A DNA stretch of 8,814 nt, from NCBI GenBank assembly GCA_028292065.1, contig JAQGNC010000236.1:1-8814 (forward strand). The letters run 5' to 3'. The translations under genes were made by a program, and so were the position numbers. Position 1 is the first letter of the stretch. Each line of letters begins with the position of its first letter. This document shows positions 1 through 5,781 of this stretch, in pieces. Under the pieces are notes generated by a model that saw only the letters and a program-made list of their open reading frames with translations, searched no databases and was not told where the DNA came from. The DNA is from Betaproteobacteria bacterium. Lineage in GTDB: Bacteria > Pseudomonadota > Gammaproteobacteria > Burkholderiales > SG8-41.

Positions 1-1
1 G

Positions 2-583
2 CGCCCCGCCGACTTCAACAACTACGGCGCGCGCCGGATGAACCACGAAGTGATGGTGCGCGGCACCTTCGCGAACGTGCGGCTGCGCAACGCGATGGTT
101 CCCGGCGTCGAAGGCGGCGTGACCGTCCACCAGCCGAGCGGCGCCCGGATGAGCATTTACGACGCCGCAGTCGAATACAGAGGCGACGCGGTTCCTCTAT
201 TCGTCATCGCCGGCGAAGAGTACGGCACCGGCAGCGCCCGCGACTGGGCCGCCAAGGGCACGCGTCTCCTCGGGGTGCGCGCGGTCATCGCCCGCAGCTT
301 CGAGCGCATCCACCGCAGCAACCTCGTCGGGATGGGCGTGCTCCCGTGTCAGTTCGCACCGGGAACCAGCGCGGAGTCGCTCGCGCTCGACGGCACCGAA
401 ACGTTCGATCTCCTCGGCGTCGACGAGAACACCCGGCCGAGGCAGCAGGTCACGCTCGTCGTTCACAGGAAAGACGGGACCGCGCTCAGCGTCCCGCTGA
501 CTTTGCGCATCGACACCGGTGCGGAGCTCGGCTATCTCGAGTGCGGGGGCATCCTGCCTTACGTGCTGGGCACGCTCGGCTGA
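2..583 (+). CDS. acnA: Aconitate hydratase AcnA, C-terminal part (5' end outside window)
   Basis: This is the last 193 codons of an AcnA/IRP-type aconitase, which isomerises citrate to isocitrate through cis-aconitate in the cytosolic TCA cycle. The frame is open from base 2 and reads R-P-A-D-F-N-N-Y-G-A-R-R-M-N-H-E-V-M before the first internal ATG at 38, so that ATG is not the start. The visible part is the swivelling domain 4: NHEVMVRGTFANVRLRN, then GEEYGTGSARDWAAKG with the substrate-binding Ser/Arg region, then SFERIHRSNLVGMGVLP. All are typical of AcnA. The [4Fe-4S] cysteines lie upstream, outside the window. A related 2-methyl-cis-aconitate hydratase (AcnD) shares this fold and is not strictly excluded by the fragment, but the motifs fit AcnA well. 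The gene is probably housekeeping and unconnected with the minus-strand cluster. No convincing terminator follows it. Confidence 0.93.
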   Translation, partial: RPADFNNYGARRMNHEVMVRGTFANVRLRNAMVPGVEGGVTVHQPSGARMSIYDAAVEYRGDAVPLFVIAGEEYGTGSARDWAAKGTRLLGVRAVIARSFERIHRSNLVGMGVLPCQFAPGTSAESLALDGTETFDLLGVDENTRPRQQVTLVVHRKDGTALSVPLTLRIDTGAELGYLECGGILPYVLGTLG

Positions 584-738
584 CGCCGATCGGCGGCTGT
601 CGTCACGACGGGGCGGGTCACTGTCGAGGCGCAGCGGCGGGTCGTCGAAGGCACGACCGGCGACCGGCGTGCTCCCCGGCTGCGGGAGCAACACGCCAGG
701 CGCCGTCCGTGTTTTTGCACGAGCAAGATCGTTGCATC

Positions 739-777
739 TTCCAGGGCATCATTCCAGGGCATCACTCCAGGGCATCA
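739..777 (+). repeat. Three tandem copies of a 13-bp repeat
   Basis: Three head-to-tail copies lie at 739-751, 752-764 and 765-777. The first two read TTCCAGGGCATCA and the third reads CTCCAGGGCATCA. The third is the exact reverse complement of TGATGCCCTGGAG at 1267-1279, inside the tRNA-like gene's insertion. A minus-strand transcript would therefore carry TGATGCCCTGGA(G/A) three times just after the small ORF. It would also carry the complementary CTCCAGGGCATCA about 500 nt earlier. No function is known to me. Confidence 0.85.
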
Positions 778-819
778 CTTCGTCGCGCTGCAGTTCGTGC
801 ACGCGTTCGCGTCGCCGGC

Positions 820-1071
820 CTACCGGCGTAACGCTGGCGCAATGGCTGGAACCGAAGCGGCAACGGTTGGCGCCGATAGCGCTACTGGCGCTGCCTGTCG
901 GCTCAACAAGTGCGCCAGTGGCATCGCCAGCGGTGGCGCCGTTGCCGGTGGCATACCCAGCACTGGCTTGGCGCCTGTTGCCAACAATGGCGCTGCGTCC
1001 CCGAGCCGATTCACTGCAAGAGCAAGAGATTCGTGAATCTCGAGCAATTTGCCTTCATCAGATTTATCCAA
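820..1071 (-). CDS. Small Ala/Pro-rich hypothetical protein, TTG start
   Basis: This predicted 83-residue protein is not recognised. The start is chosen from the ribosome binding site: AAAGGAGGTG lies upstream, leaving 8 nt between GGAGG and the TTG at 1071. An in-frame ATG at 1077 would leave only 2 nt, so TTG is preferred. The N-terminus is a charged, helix-like segment (DKSDEGKLLEIHESLALAV). The rest is low-complexity Ala/Pro/Leu, with GCG-CCA (Ala-Pro) recurring in frame. The first 20 or so codons (GAT AAA TCT GAT GAA) are more A+T-rich than the neighbouring genes, which could mean foreign origin. It lies about 90 nt downstream of the tRNA-like gene on the same strand. No signal peptide or cysteine is seen. 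It could be a small regulator, a precursor peptide or a chance ORF; the Shine-Dalgarno sequence is the main argument for translation. Confidence 0.45.
   Translation of the reverse strand: MDKSDEGKLLEIHESLALAVNRLGDAAPLLATGAKPVLGMPPATAPPLAMPLAHLLSRQAAPVALSAPTVAASVPAIAPALRR
835..993. repeat. Cluster of TGGCGC(C) hexamers
   Basis: On the plus strand TGGCGC occurs at 835, 868, 886, 934, 968 and 988, with the reverse form GCGCCA at 912. Several extend to the palindrome GGCGCC. On the minus strand several fall in frame as GCG-CCA, giving Ala-Pro pairs in the small ORF. They may reflect protein repeats more than a DNA element. Confidence 0.4.
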
Positions 1072-1077
1072 GCTCAT

Positions 1078-1087
1078 CACCTCCTTT
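1078..1087 (-). promoter_or_regulatory. Strong Shine-Dalgarno sequence of the small ORF
   Basis: The minus strand reads AAAGGAGGTG, close to a full complement of the 16S rRNA 3' end. It is the best ribosome binding site seen in the window. It decides the TTG start at 1071 over the ATG at 1077, which would be too close. Confidence 0.6.
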
Positions 1088-1164
1088 CCATTTGGAGCGG
1101 CCAAATGTTCTGTGGTCGCGGCCGCCGCGAGCACAGGCGTGCGCGCTTCGACCGCGGCGTGATG

Positions 1165-1349
1165 TGGCGCACCTGACGGGACTCGAACCCGCATTGCCCA
1201 GCCCCCAAAGCTGGTGCTTTTGAAGCGGTCGCTCCGCATTCGTCCTCCCGACGCGCGCCTTCGCATTGATGCCCTGGAGAGCTGAAAAGGGTCTGCCGGA
1301 ACTTCAAAGTGCCTCGCTAGACTCCATCGTCCGGTTAAGCTACAGGTGC
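1165..1349 (-). tRNA. tRNA-like gene, anticodon TGG, D-loop interrupted by ~110 nt
   Basis: The 5' part (from 1349) reads GCACCTG, TA, GCTT, AACCGG. After about 110 nt (1221-1330) the 3' part resumes: A, AAGC, A, CCAGC, TTTGGGG, GCTGG, GCAAT, GCGGG, TTCGAGT, CCCGT, CAGGTGC, G, CCA. The acceptor stem pairs at all 7 positions, the D-stem pairs GCTT with AAGC, the anticodon stem pairs perfectly, and the T-stem pairs with one G-U. CCA is encoded. Expected tertiary contacts are also present: T8-A14, A15-T48, T13-A22-A46, A9 with T12-A23, G18/G19 with the TTC loop, T54-A58. Without the insertion it would be a tRNA of about 76 nt. The anticodon TGG predicts Pro, but C72 and G73 are not the usual G72/A73 of bacterial tRNA-Pro. 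The insertion lies at the variable position 20 of the D-loop. It contains short hairpins (CGTC/GACG, GCGG/CCGC) and one copy of the 13-bp repeat. It could be a functional odd RNA or a tRNA gene broken by a small element. Confidence 0.7.
1267..1279 (+). repeat. Inverted copy of the 13-bp repeat inside the tRNA insertion
   Basis: TGATGCCCTGGAG here is the exact reverse complement of the third tandem copy at 765-777 and differs by one base from the other two. It lies within the 110-nt insertion of the tRNA-like gene. The stretch between the two sites holds the small ORF and the 3' part of the tRNA. Confidence 0.8.
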
Positions 1350-1378
1350 AGAGTGGTATGGATGCAAACCTGGTGTGG

Positions 1379-1388
1379 CGTCAGGTGC
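1379..1388 (+). repeat. CGTCAGGTGC, inverted match to the tRNA 3' acceptor region
   Basis: CGTCAGGTGC at 1379-1388 is the reverse complement of GCACCTGACG at 1169-1178, which forms the 3' acceptor and T-stem end of the tRNA-like gene. The heptamer CAGGTGC also occurs at 1343-1349 as the true acceptor partner. The extra copy sits between the PLP-enzyme stop and the tRNA and may be chance or a duplicated end. Confidence 0.45.
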
Positions 1389-1395
1389 CGGCGGA

Positions 1396-2550
1396 TCACT
1401 CCCGGAGGATTTTCCCCAGCACGTCCAGAAGCCGCTCGACGTCTTTCAACTCGTTGTAGCCCTGGATCGAGACCCTGATCCTCGGCAAATTATTGAAGCG
1501 ATCCACCGACACGTCAATGTCGTATTCGTAGCGCAGCCGGTGCAAAAGCGCGACGTCGTCGGTGCCTGCGGGCAGGCGGGCGCAGACGATCTGGCCGTAC
1601 CATTCGGGCAGGTCGGGGTGATACGGCGGCAGTCGGCTGAGCGCCGAGATCTCGCGCTGGGCATGTGCGGCGAGCGCTTTGCAGCGGACCCGCACCTCGT
1701 CCCAGTCGTGCTCGCGCTGGAACGCGATCGCGGCCGGTACGCTTAGAAACTGCGAGATATCGCGGCTGCCCTGCCACTCGTGGTATTCGACGAATTTCGA
1801 AGGACCGGGGTTCTTCGGCTCCCATCCCCAGCTGACGACCAGGGGATCGAGCAGCGGTTGCGCCGAGGGCCTCGCGTAAAGGAACGCACACCCTTTCGGT
1901 GCGCACAGCCATTTGTGCAGGATGCCGACGTAGAAATCGGGGTCGAGCGAACGCAGCGACAGCGGCAACTGTGCCGGCACGTGCGAGCCGTCGACCACCG
2001 TGATGATTCCTGCGCGGCGCGCGCGCGCGCAGATTTCCGCCACGGGGAAAACCAGCGCTGTCGGGGACGTGAGGTGGCTGATGAGTATGACGCGGGTCTT
2101 GTCGGTGACGTCGGCCCAGAACGCGTCCACGAATTCGTCGTGGGTGGTGACCGGGAGCCTCACCCCGTGTCTCGTGTAAGTGAATCCGAGCTTCTGCGCC
2201 ATGAAGCGCCACAGGCGGTCTATCCCGCCGTGCTCGTGGTCGGTGGTCAACACCTCGTCGCCCGGGGCGAGCTTCATGCTGCGCGCGATAATGTTGATCC
2301 CGGTCGTGCCATTGCCGACGTAGACCAGGTTGTCGCGATCAGTATCGACGTAGTCGGCGAGAACCGCGCGAGAGTGCGCGAGACGCTCCGTCCCTTTGCG
2401 CGAAAGGAAATCGACCGGCTCGCGCTCGAGCTCGTACTGCCACTGGATGTGGCGATCGAAGACCGGGCGCGGAGTCGCGCCGTACGCCCCGTGATTGAGG
2501 TACGTGACACCCGGGTCGAGCAGGAACAGCTCTTTGAGCGCGGCGCTCAT
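1396..2550 (-). CDS. PLP-dependent enzyme, class V aminotransferase / isopenicillin-N-epimerase type
   Basis: This 384-residue PLP enzyme of fold type I belongs to the branch containing isopenicillin N epimerase (CefD) and related C-S lyases. Visible landmarks are the N-terminal YLNHGAYGATPRPV (residues 17-30), GNGTTGIN around 79-86, DHEHGG at 104-109, VVDGSHVPAQ with the PLP-ring Asp at 187, and ILHKWLCAPKG with the probable Schiff-base Lys at 213. The length fits the family. The ATG at 2550 is chosen because the family N-terminus begins just after it; the in-frame extension to 2616 is Arg-rich and overlaps the divergent gene. No clear ribosome binding site is seen. It lies on the same strand as the five-gene run to the right but is separated from it by a plus-strand methyltransferase gene. 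Epimerase, desulfurase/lyase or transaminase activity cannot be told apart by sequence. Its association with the cluster is inferred from position. Confidence 0.85.
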   Translation of the reverse strand: MSAALKELFLLDPGVTYLNHGAYGATPRPVFDRHIQWQYELEREPVDFLSRKGTERLAHSRAVLADYVDTDRDNLVYVGNGTTGINIIARSMKLAPGDEVLTTDHEHGGIDRLWRFMAQKLGFTYTRHGVRLPVTTHDEFVDAFWADVTDKTRVILISHLTSPTALVFPVAEICARARRAGIITVVDGSHVPAQLPLSLRSLDPDFYVGILHKWLCAPKGCAFLYARPSAQPLLDPLVVSWGWEPKNPGPSKFVEYHEWQGSRDISQFLSVPAAIAFQREHDWDEVRVRCKALAAHAQREISALSRLPPYHPDLPEWYGQIVCARLPAGTDDVALLHRLRYEYDIDVSVDRFNNLPRIRVSIQGYNELKDVERLLDVLGKILRE

Positions 2551-2553
2551 CGC

Positions 2554-2569
2554 TCGAGACGCGTTTCGA
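2554..2569. promoter_or_regulatory. Imperfect palindrome in the 44-bp divergent gap
   Basis: TCGAGACGCGTTTCGA is a 16-bp palindrome with one mismatched pair, lying between the divergent starts at 2550 (-) and 2595 (+). It is the only symmetric sequence in the gap and could be an operator acting on both genes. No regulator gene is visible in the window, and no clear -35/-10 pair is seen. Confidence 0.25.
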
Positions 2570-2594
2570 CGTCGATAGCACCGCGGGAGGCGAC

Positions 2595-3275
2595 GTGAAC
2601 CGGATCGCCGCTGCATGGACGCGCGGCGGCGTTCGCCTCGCGGCGCGCGTGATACTCGCCCGGATCGCCGACCGGATTCAGGAGCGCGTCCTTCGCATAC
2701 GCTCGGCCGGGCTCATACCGATCGAATCGCTGGTCCCGCAGTGGCGCGATTGCCACGATTACTTCCCGACGACGATCGGCGACTTTCGGCGGGTCCTCGA
2801 CGACCTGCCGATAGACGCAGAGGACGTGTTCGTCGACTACGGCTGCGGCAAGGGGCGCGTTCTCATACTCGCCGCGGCGTATCGGTTTGCCGGCATCATC
2901 GGTGTGGAAATTTCGGACGGACTGGCTGCTGCGGCGCGCGTCAACGTGGACCGTGCGCTGCGTGCGCAGGCGCGCGCCAGGATCGCCATCGTGAACTGCA
3001 ACGCCCGCGATTTCGCTCTCCCGCATGCGGCCTCCGTGCTGTATCTCTACAATCCCTTTCACGGCGACATCCTGCGCGCCGTGTTCGAACAAGTGAGGCG
3101 ATCGCTGGCGGCGAATCCACGCCGGCTTTACGTGATATTCAACAATCCGCGTCACTTCGAAACGATCGAACGCGACTACCCGTGGCTCGTGCGGAAGCGC
3201 ACCTACCGATTCGAGCACGACGTGGTCGTCTACGAGGCGCGCGTCGACATCACGCGGGGCCCGTCCATCATCTAA
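2595..3275 (+). CDS. Small class I SAM-dependent methyltransferase
   Basis: This 226-residue protein has a Rossmann SAM-binding core. Motif I is VFVDYGCGKGR (about residues 78-88), the acidic residue of motif II is in GVEIS (Glu105), an Asn-Ala-Arg-Asp patch lies near 136-139, and VLYLYNPF (148-155) is in the motif IV position. An N-terminal stretch of about 45 residues is basic and helical. The GTG start is supported by GGGAGG at 2585-2590, 4 nt upstream. The substrate is unknown; the NPF motif does not by itself tell N- from O-methylation. The gene is divergent from the PLP enzyme. It converges on the dioxygenase gene, whose end it overlaps by 4 nt (3272-3275). It is the only plus-strand gene within the cluster and so is transcribed separately. 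Confidence 0.85.
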   Translation: MNRIAAAWTRGGVRLAARVILARIADRIQERVLRIRSAGLIPIESLVPQWRDCHDYFPTTIGDFRRVLDDLPIDAEDVFVDYGCGKGRVLILAAAYRFAGIIGVEISDGLAAAARVNVDRALRAQARARIAIVNCNARDFALPHAASVLYLYNPFHGDILRAVFEQVRRSLAANPRRLYVIFNNPRHFETIERDYPWLVRKRTYRFEHDVVVYEARVDITRGPSII

Positions 3276-4123
3276 TACGCAGCGTCGCCGGCAATGGTGG
3301 CTCTGACCATCATACGGCGAAACCGCGCCATGTCGTAATCGGTCGCACGGTGGATGACACAGCGGTTGTCCCACAGAATCGCATCGCCCGCACGCCAGTG
3401 GTGCCGATACTGGAACCGCGGGTTGAGCGCGACGCGCTGGAGCGCTTTCATCAGCGGCTCGCTGCGGCTCACGGGCAGCCCCACGATACGCCACGGCACG
3501 AGCCCGCCCAGATACAGGGCCTTTCGACCGGTGACCGGATGGGTGCGCACCAGCGGCTGCACCTTGTCGGGCCACTTGTCCTTCTGATTCGCAGGCGGCG
3601 CCGCGCGCTCCGGATAGTGGTAGCGCAAGGTCTGCACCCGGTCGATGACGATCCTCAGCGCATCGATACGCGCGCGCAGTCGCGGGGACAGTGCATCGTA
3701 CGCAGCGGTCATGCTCGCGAAGAAGGTGTCTCCCCCTTCGGGCGGCACTTCCTTTCCATGCAGCAGCGAGCCTGCGGGCGGACTGTCGAGAAAATGGCCG
3801 TCGGTATGCCAGTACCTGCCGCTGATCGCCGCGCCGATCGGCTTGCCGTTGTCGACGACGTTCGACAGCACCAGCAACTCGGGAAACGTCGAGTGGGCGT
3901 TCTCGCTGCGGGTGTAGACCATCAGCTCGCCGAAACGCTGCGCGAAAGCGACGTGCTGCTCCGGCGTCACGGCCTGATCGCGAAAGAGCAGGATGCCGAA
4001 GCGCATCCACGCGGCGTGAACCTTCTCATAGTCCGTCTGCGGGAGCGGCCGGCTGAGGTCGATACCGCTCACTCGCGCACCGAGCGCCCGGCTCAGCGGC
4101 GAGAAGCGGATAGCGGCCGGCAT
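3272..4123 (-). CDS. TauD-type Fe(II)/2-oxoglutarate-dependent dioxygenase
   Basis: This 283-residue enzyme is of the TauD/TfdA type, coupling 2-oxoglutarate decarboxylation with substrate hydroxylation, desaturation or C-X cleavage. The iron triad is visible: WHTDGHF gives His106 and Asp108, and CVIHRATDY gives the distal His258. RFRRMMVRATI at 268-278 carries the Arg that should bind the 2-oxoglutarate carboxylate. The N-terminal FSPLSRALGARVSGIDLS and the mid-segment GGDTFFASM are typical of the family, and the length is normal. The ATG at 4123 overlaps the upstream ATP-grasp stop as TGATG, so translation is probably coupled; a weak GGAG lies about 11 nt before it. The native substrate cannot be read from sequence. 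Taurine is possible for the family, but the cluster context favours tailoring of a metabolite. Confidence 0.92.
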   Translation of the reverse strand: MPAAIRFSPLSRALGARVSGIDLSRPLPQTDYEKVHAAWMRFGILLFRDQAVTPEQHVAFAQRFGELMVYTRSENAHSTFPELLVLSNVVDNGKPIGAAISGRYWHTDGHFLDSPPAGSLLHGKEVPPEGGDTFFASMTAAYDALSPRLRARIDALRIVIDRVQTLRYHYPERAAPPANQKDKWPDKVQPLVRTHPVTGRKALYLGGLVPWRIVGLPVSRSEPLMKALQRVALNPRFQYRHHWRAGDAILWDNRCVIHRATDYDMARFRRMMVRATIAGDAAY

Positions 4124-5781
4124 CAGTGAAAAATCTCCGGGATCGCGGACACTGCCTCCGTGCCCGCGAGGTTCGCGAATTCGGCAAGGATCGCTGCCGC
4201 CTCGCGAATGCCGCAGTTCACGACGAGCACGTCATAGCCGTCCTCGCGACACAGGTTCGGCAGCACGATCGCGCCTCGCGGATGCTGCGCCGTATACAGG
4301 AGATTGCGGCTGCGGCAGGTATCGAGGCAGCGTTGCAGATCGGAGACGATGAGCTCACCGCGATAGCCCGGGCTCAGGACGGCATCGGCCGCCCTGCCGG
4401 CGCGACGCAGCACCTCACGGACCGCGAGCGGGGGATAGATCGCGGTCAGGCGCGGGTTGCAATCGTAGATGAAGGTGTAATCGCCGTCGGCGTCGAGACA
4501 CGCATCGAAGTTGATGGGTCCGCGATAGCCTCGGTCGGCAATGACCCGGCACAGCGCGTTCAGTTTGTCGAGCCGTCGCGGCGTCAGGACCGCGGCGCCG
4601 AGCGCATCCGACACGTGCGAGCCCAGATATTGCCGCCGCTCGCGGTCCTTGTAGAGCTGGGCTGATGCGGTGATCGGCGCGATCGCGTCAGGGCCTTCGA
4701 TCATCATGCTGATGCCGATGCTGCGAGCCGACGTGCCGGCAGCGGGCGGAGGCGTTACGACGCGTTGCAGCAGCAGCGGGATTCCGCGATGGGCAGCGGC
4801 CTGGCGCCGCCGCCAGCGCCGCAAGGTGTCGTCGCTGAACTCGTGGTGCCGCAGTGTCGGCGCCGCCTCGACTTCGCTGCGCAGATCCGCCACGAGCGCC
4901 GGATCGTCGAGCTCGCACGAAAGGAGGTTGAGCCTGACCTCGGCCTTGAATGCCTCGATACGCGCCGCAAAATTCTCACGGGTCAGCAGCGCGGATACGT
5001 TCCCGCTCGAATCGCTCGCCGACTTCACGAACAGACCGGCCGGTGGGCGCGTGTCGGTCGATCCGCTGCGGTAAGCATCGACGAGCGCTGCCCAGCTTGC
5101 GATTGCGGTGAACGAAGCCGCTGGCATCACTGCGGTCGGCACGTGCCGCGGCAAGCGGTCCGCGTCGGCGCTCGACTTAACCAGCCGCACGTATTCGGAC
5201 TTGTCGTGAAGCTTCAGCGCGAGGTCTGCCGCGCGCGCGGCTGCGTCGGCGTCGAAGCCCGTGTAAACGCCACAGGCGCTCAGCGCCGCATCGAGTTGGG
5301 CGAGGATGGCGCACGTCGATGGCGAGATCTGGTTCAGCTCGAAATGGACGCCGGCACCGCTGGCGCGAAGCTGGGCAAGCTGCCGCTCGAACCTCGCGAA
5401 CGAACCGACACGAAAGGCTTCGAGATCGCACTGCACGTAGAACGGCGGCGGAATCGCGGCGTCGACAATCCCGGCGTACGCGGCGATCAACCCGAGCCTT
5501 GCCCGCAGCTTGTCGACGAGGACGTCGTACCAAAGTGCGTGCGCTTCGTCCGATACGAACACGACGCTGCGCAGTCCGAGCAGGCTGGTATAGGTCAGGA
5601 AGCGATCCTGGCACCGGTACAGGAAAGTACGCTCGGCCTCGCCGCTGTCGAGGATCAGGCCGCCGCCGATGACGGCGAGGCACTCGGCGCCTTGGCCCAG
5701 GCGAAAGAAGGGAAAGAGGGAGTCGCCGCGCGCGAGGGCGGCAGCGCGCGGCGTGGAAGTCGCGCGATAAGAAGCGTTCAC
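4123..5781 (-). CDS. ATP-grasp superfamily ligase
   Basis: This 552-residue protein is read as an ATP-grasp ligase, which activates a carboxylate as acyl phosphate for attack by an amine or another nucleophile. Supporting parts are LFVKSASDSSGNVS (250-263), with Lys253 and the flexible Ser/Gly loop; LLLQRVV (336-342) at the hinge position; and NFDACLDADGDY (424-435) followed by FIYDCNPRLTA (437-447), with Asp440, Asn442 and Arg444 in the metal/phosphate positions. The N-terminal 190 residues form the preATP-grasp part and have no family I recognise. The GTG start at 5781 overlaps the AurF-like stop as GTGA; the open frame extends further upstream but is Arg-rich and overlaps the previous gene. 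The gene couples directly to the dioxygenase downstream. It could make a peptide or amide bond in the product. The family varies too much to name substrates. Confidence 0.85.
   Translation of the reverse strand: MNASYRATSTPRAAALARGDSLFPFFRLGQGAECLAVIGGGLILDSGEAERTFLYRCQDRFLTYTSLLGLRSVVFVSDEAHALWYDVLVDKLRARLGLIAAYAGIVDAAIPPPFYVQCDLEAFRVGSFARFERQLAQLRASGAGVHFELNQISPSTCAILAQLDAALSACGVYTGFDADAAARAADLALKLHDKSEYVRLVKSSADADRLPRHVPTAVMPAASFTAIASWAALVDAYRSGSTDTRPPAGLFVKSASDSSGNVSALLTRENFAARIEAFKAEVRLNLLSCELDDPALVADLRSEVEAAPTLRHHEFSDDTLRRWRRRQAAAHRGIPLLLQRVVTPPPAAGTSARSIGISMMIEGPDAIAPITASAQLYKDRERRQYLGSHVSDALGAAVLTPRRLDKLNALCRVIADRGYRGPINFDACLDADGDYTFIYDCNPRLTAIYPPLAVREVLRRAGRAADAVLSPGYRGELIVSDLQRCLDTCRSRNLLYTAQHPRGAIVLPNLCREDGYDVLVVNCGIREAAAILAEFANLAGTEAVSAIPEIFH

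Larger units (their letters stand above)
584..1395. other. 812-bp junction between acnA and the biosynthetic-type cluster
   Basis: No long gene is supported here. Several overlapping open frames exist on both strands, but they are Arg/Ala/Pro-rich and match no family I recognise. What can be supported is a three-copy 13-bp tandem repeat, a small minus-strand ORF with a strong ribosome binding site, and a minus-strand tRNA-like gene with a large D-loop insertion. In 584-738 I see only a 12-bp palindrome (584-595) just after the acnA stop and nothing else. The region sits between a housekeeping gene and an accessory gene cluster, so it is a plausible island boundary, but no integrase is present. 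Confidence 0.6.

Noticed and set aside
584..595. Palindrome CGCCGATCGGCG right after the acnA stop as a terminator
   Set aside because: The stem would be only 4 bp with a 4-nt loop and no T-run follows, so it is not a convincing rho-independent terminator.
197..694. Minus-strand 165-codon open frame over the acnA end
   Set aside because: It is antisense to conserved aconitase motifs, Arg/Asp-rich, and has no family resemblance; a shadow of high-GC codon bias.
559..765. Minus-strand open frame beginning in the 13-bp repeats (Met-Met-Pro-Trp start)
   Set aside because: Its later part is Arg/Thr-rich filler running into the acnA end, with no clear ribosome binding site; the repeat better explains the start.
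739..777. CRISPR array
   Set aside because: Copies are only 13 bp and directly abut with no spacers; no cas genes are present.
519..1223. Plus-strand 234-codon open frame across the junction
   Set aside because: It begins inside acnA in another frame, runs through the tandem repeats and antisense to the tRNA-like gene, and has no recognisable domain or ribosome binding site.
1221..1330. Group I or group II intron in the tRNA
   Set aside because: At about 110 nt it is shorter than known catalytic introns, and it lies in the D-loop, not the anticodon loop; no domain V-like hairpin was recognised.
1165..1349. tmRNA or selenocysteine tRNA
   Set aside because: There is no tag reading frame ending in Ala-Leu-Ala-Ala, no G-U at the third acceptor pair as in tmRNA, and the variable loop is 5 nt, unlike tRNA-Sec. 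The TTCA near 1221 lies in the insertion, not in a paired anticodon loop.
2547..4010. Long 487-codon minus-strand frame under the methyltransferase and dioxygenase genes
   Set aside because: It is out of frame with the clear TauD-type dioxygenase and antisense to the methyltransferase; composition is typical of a shadow frame.
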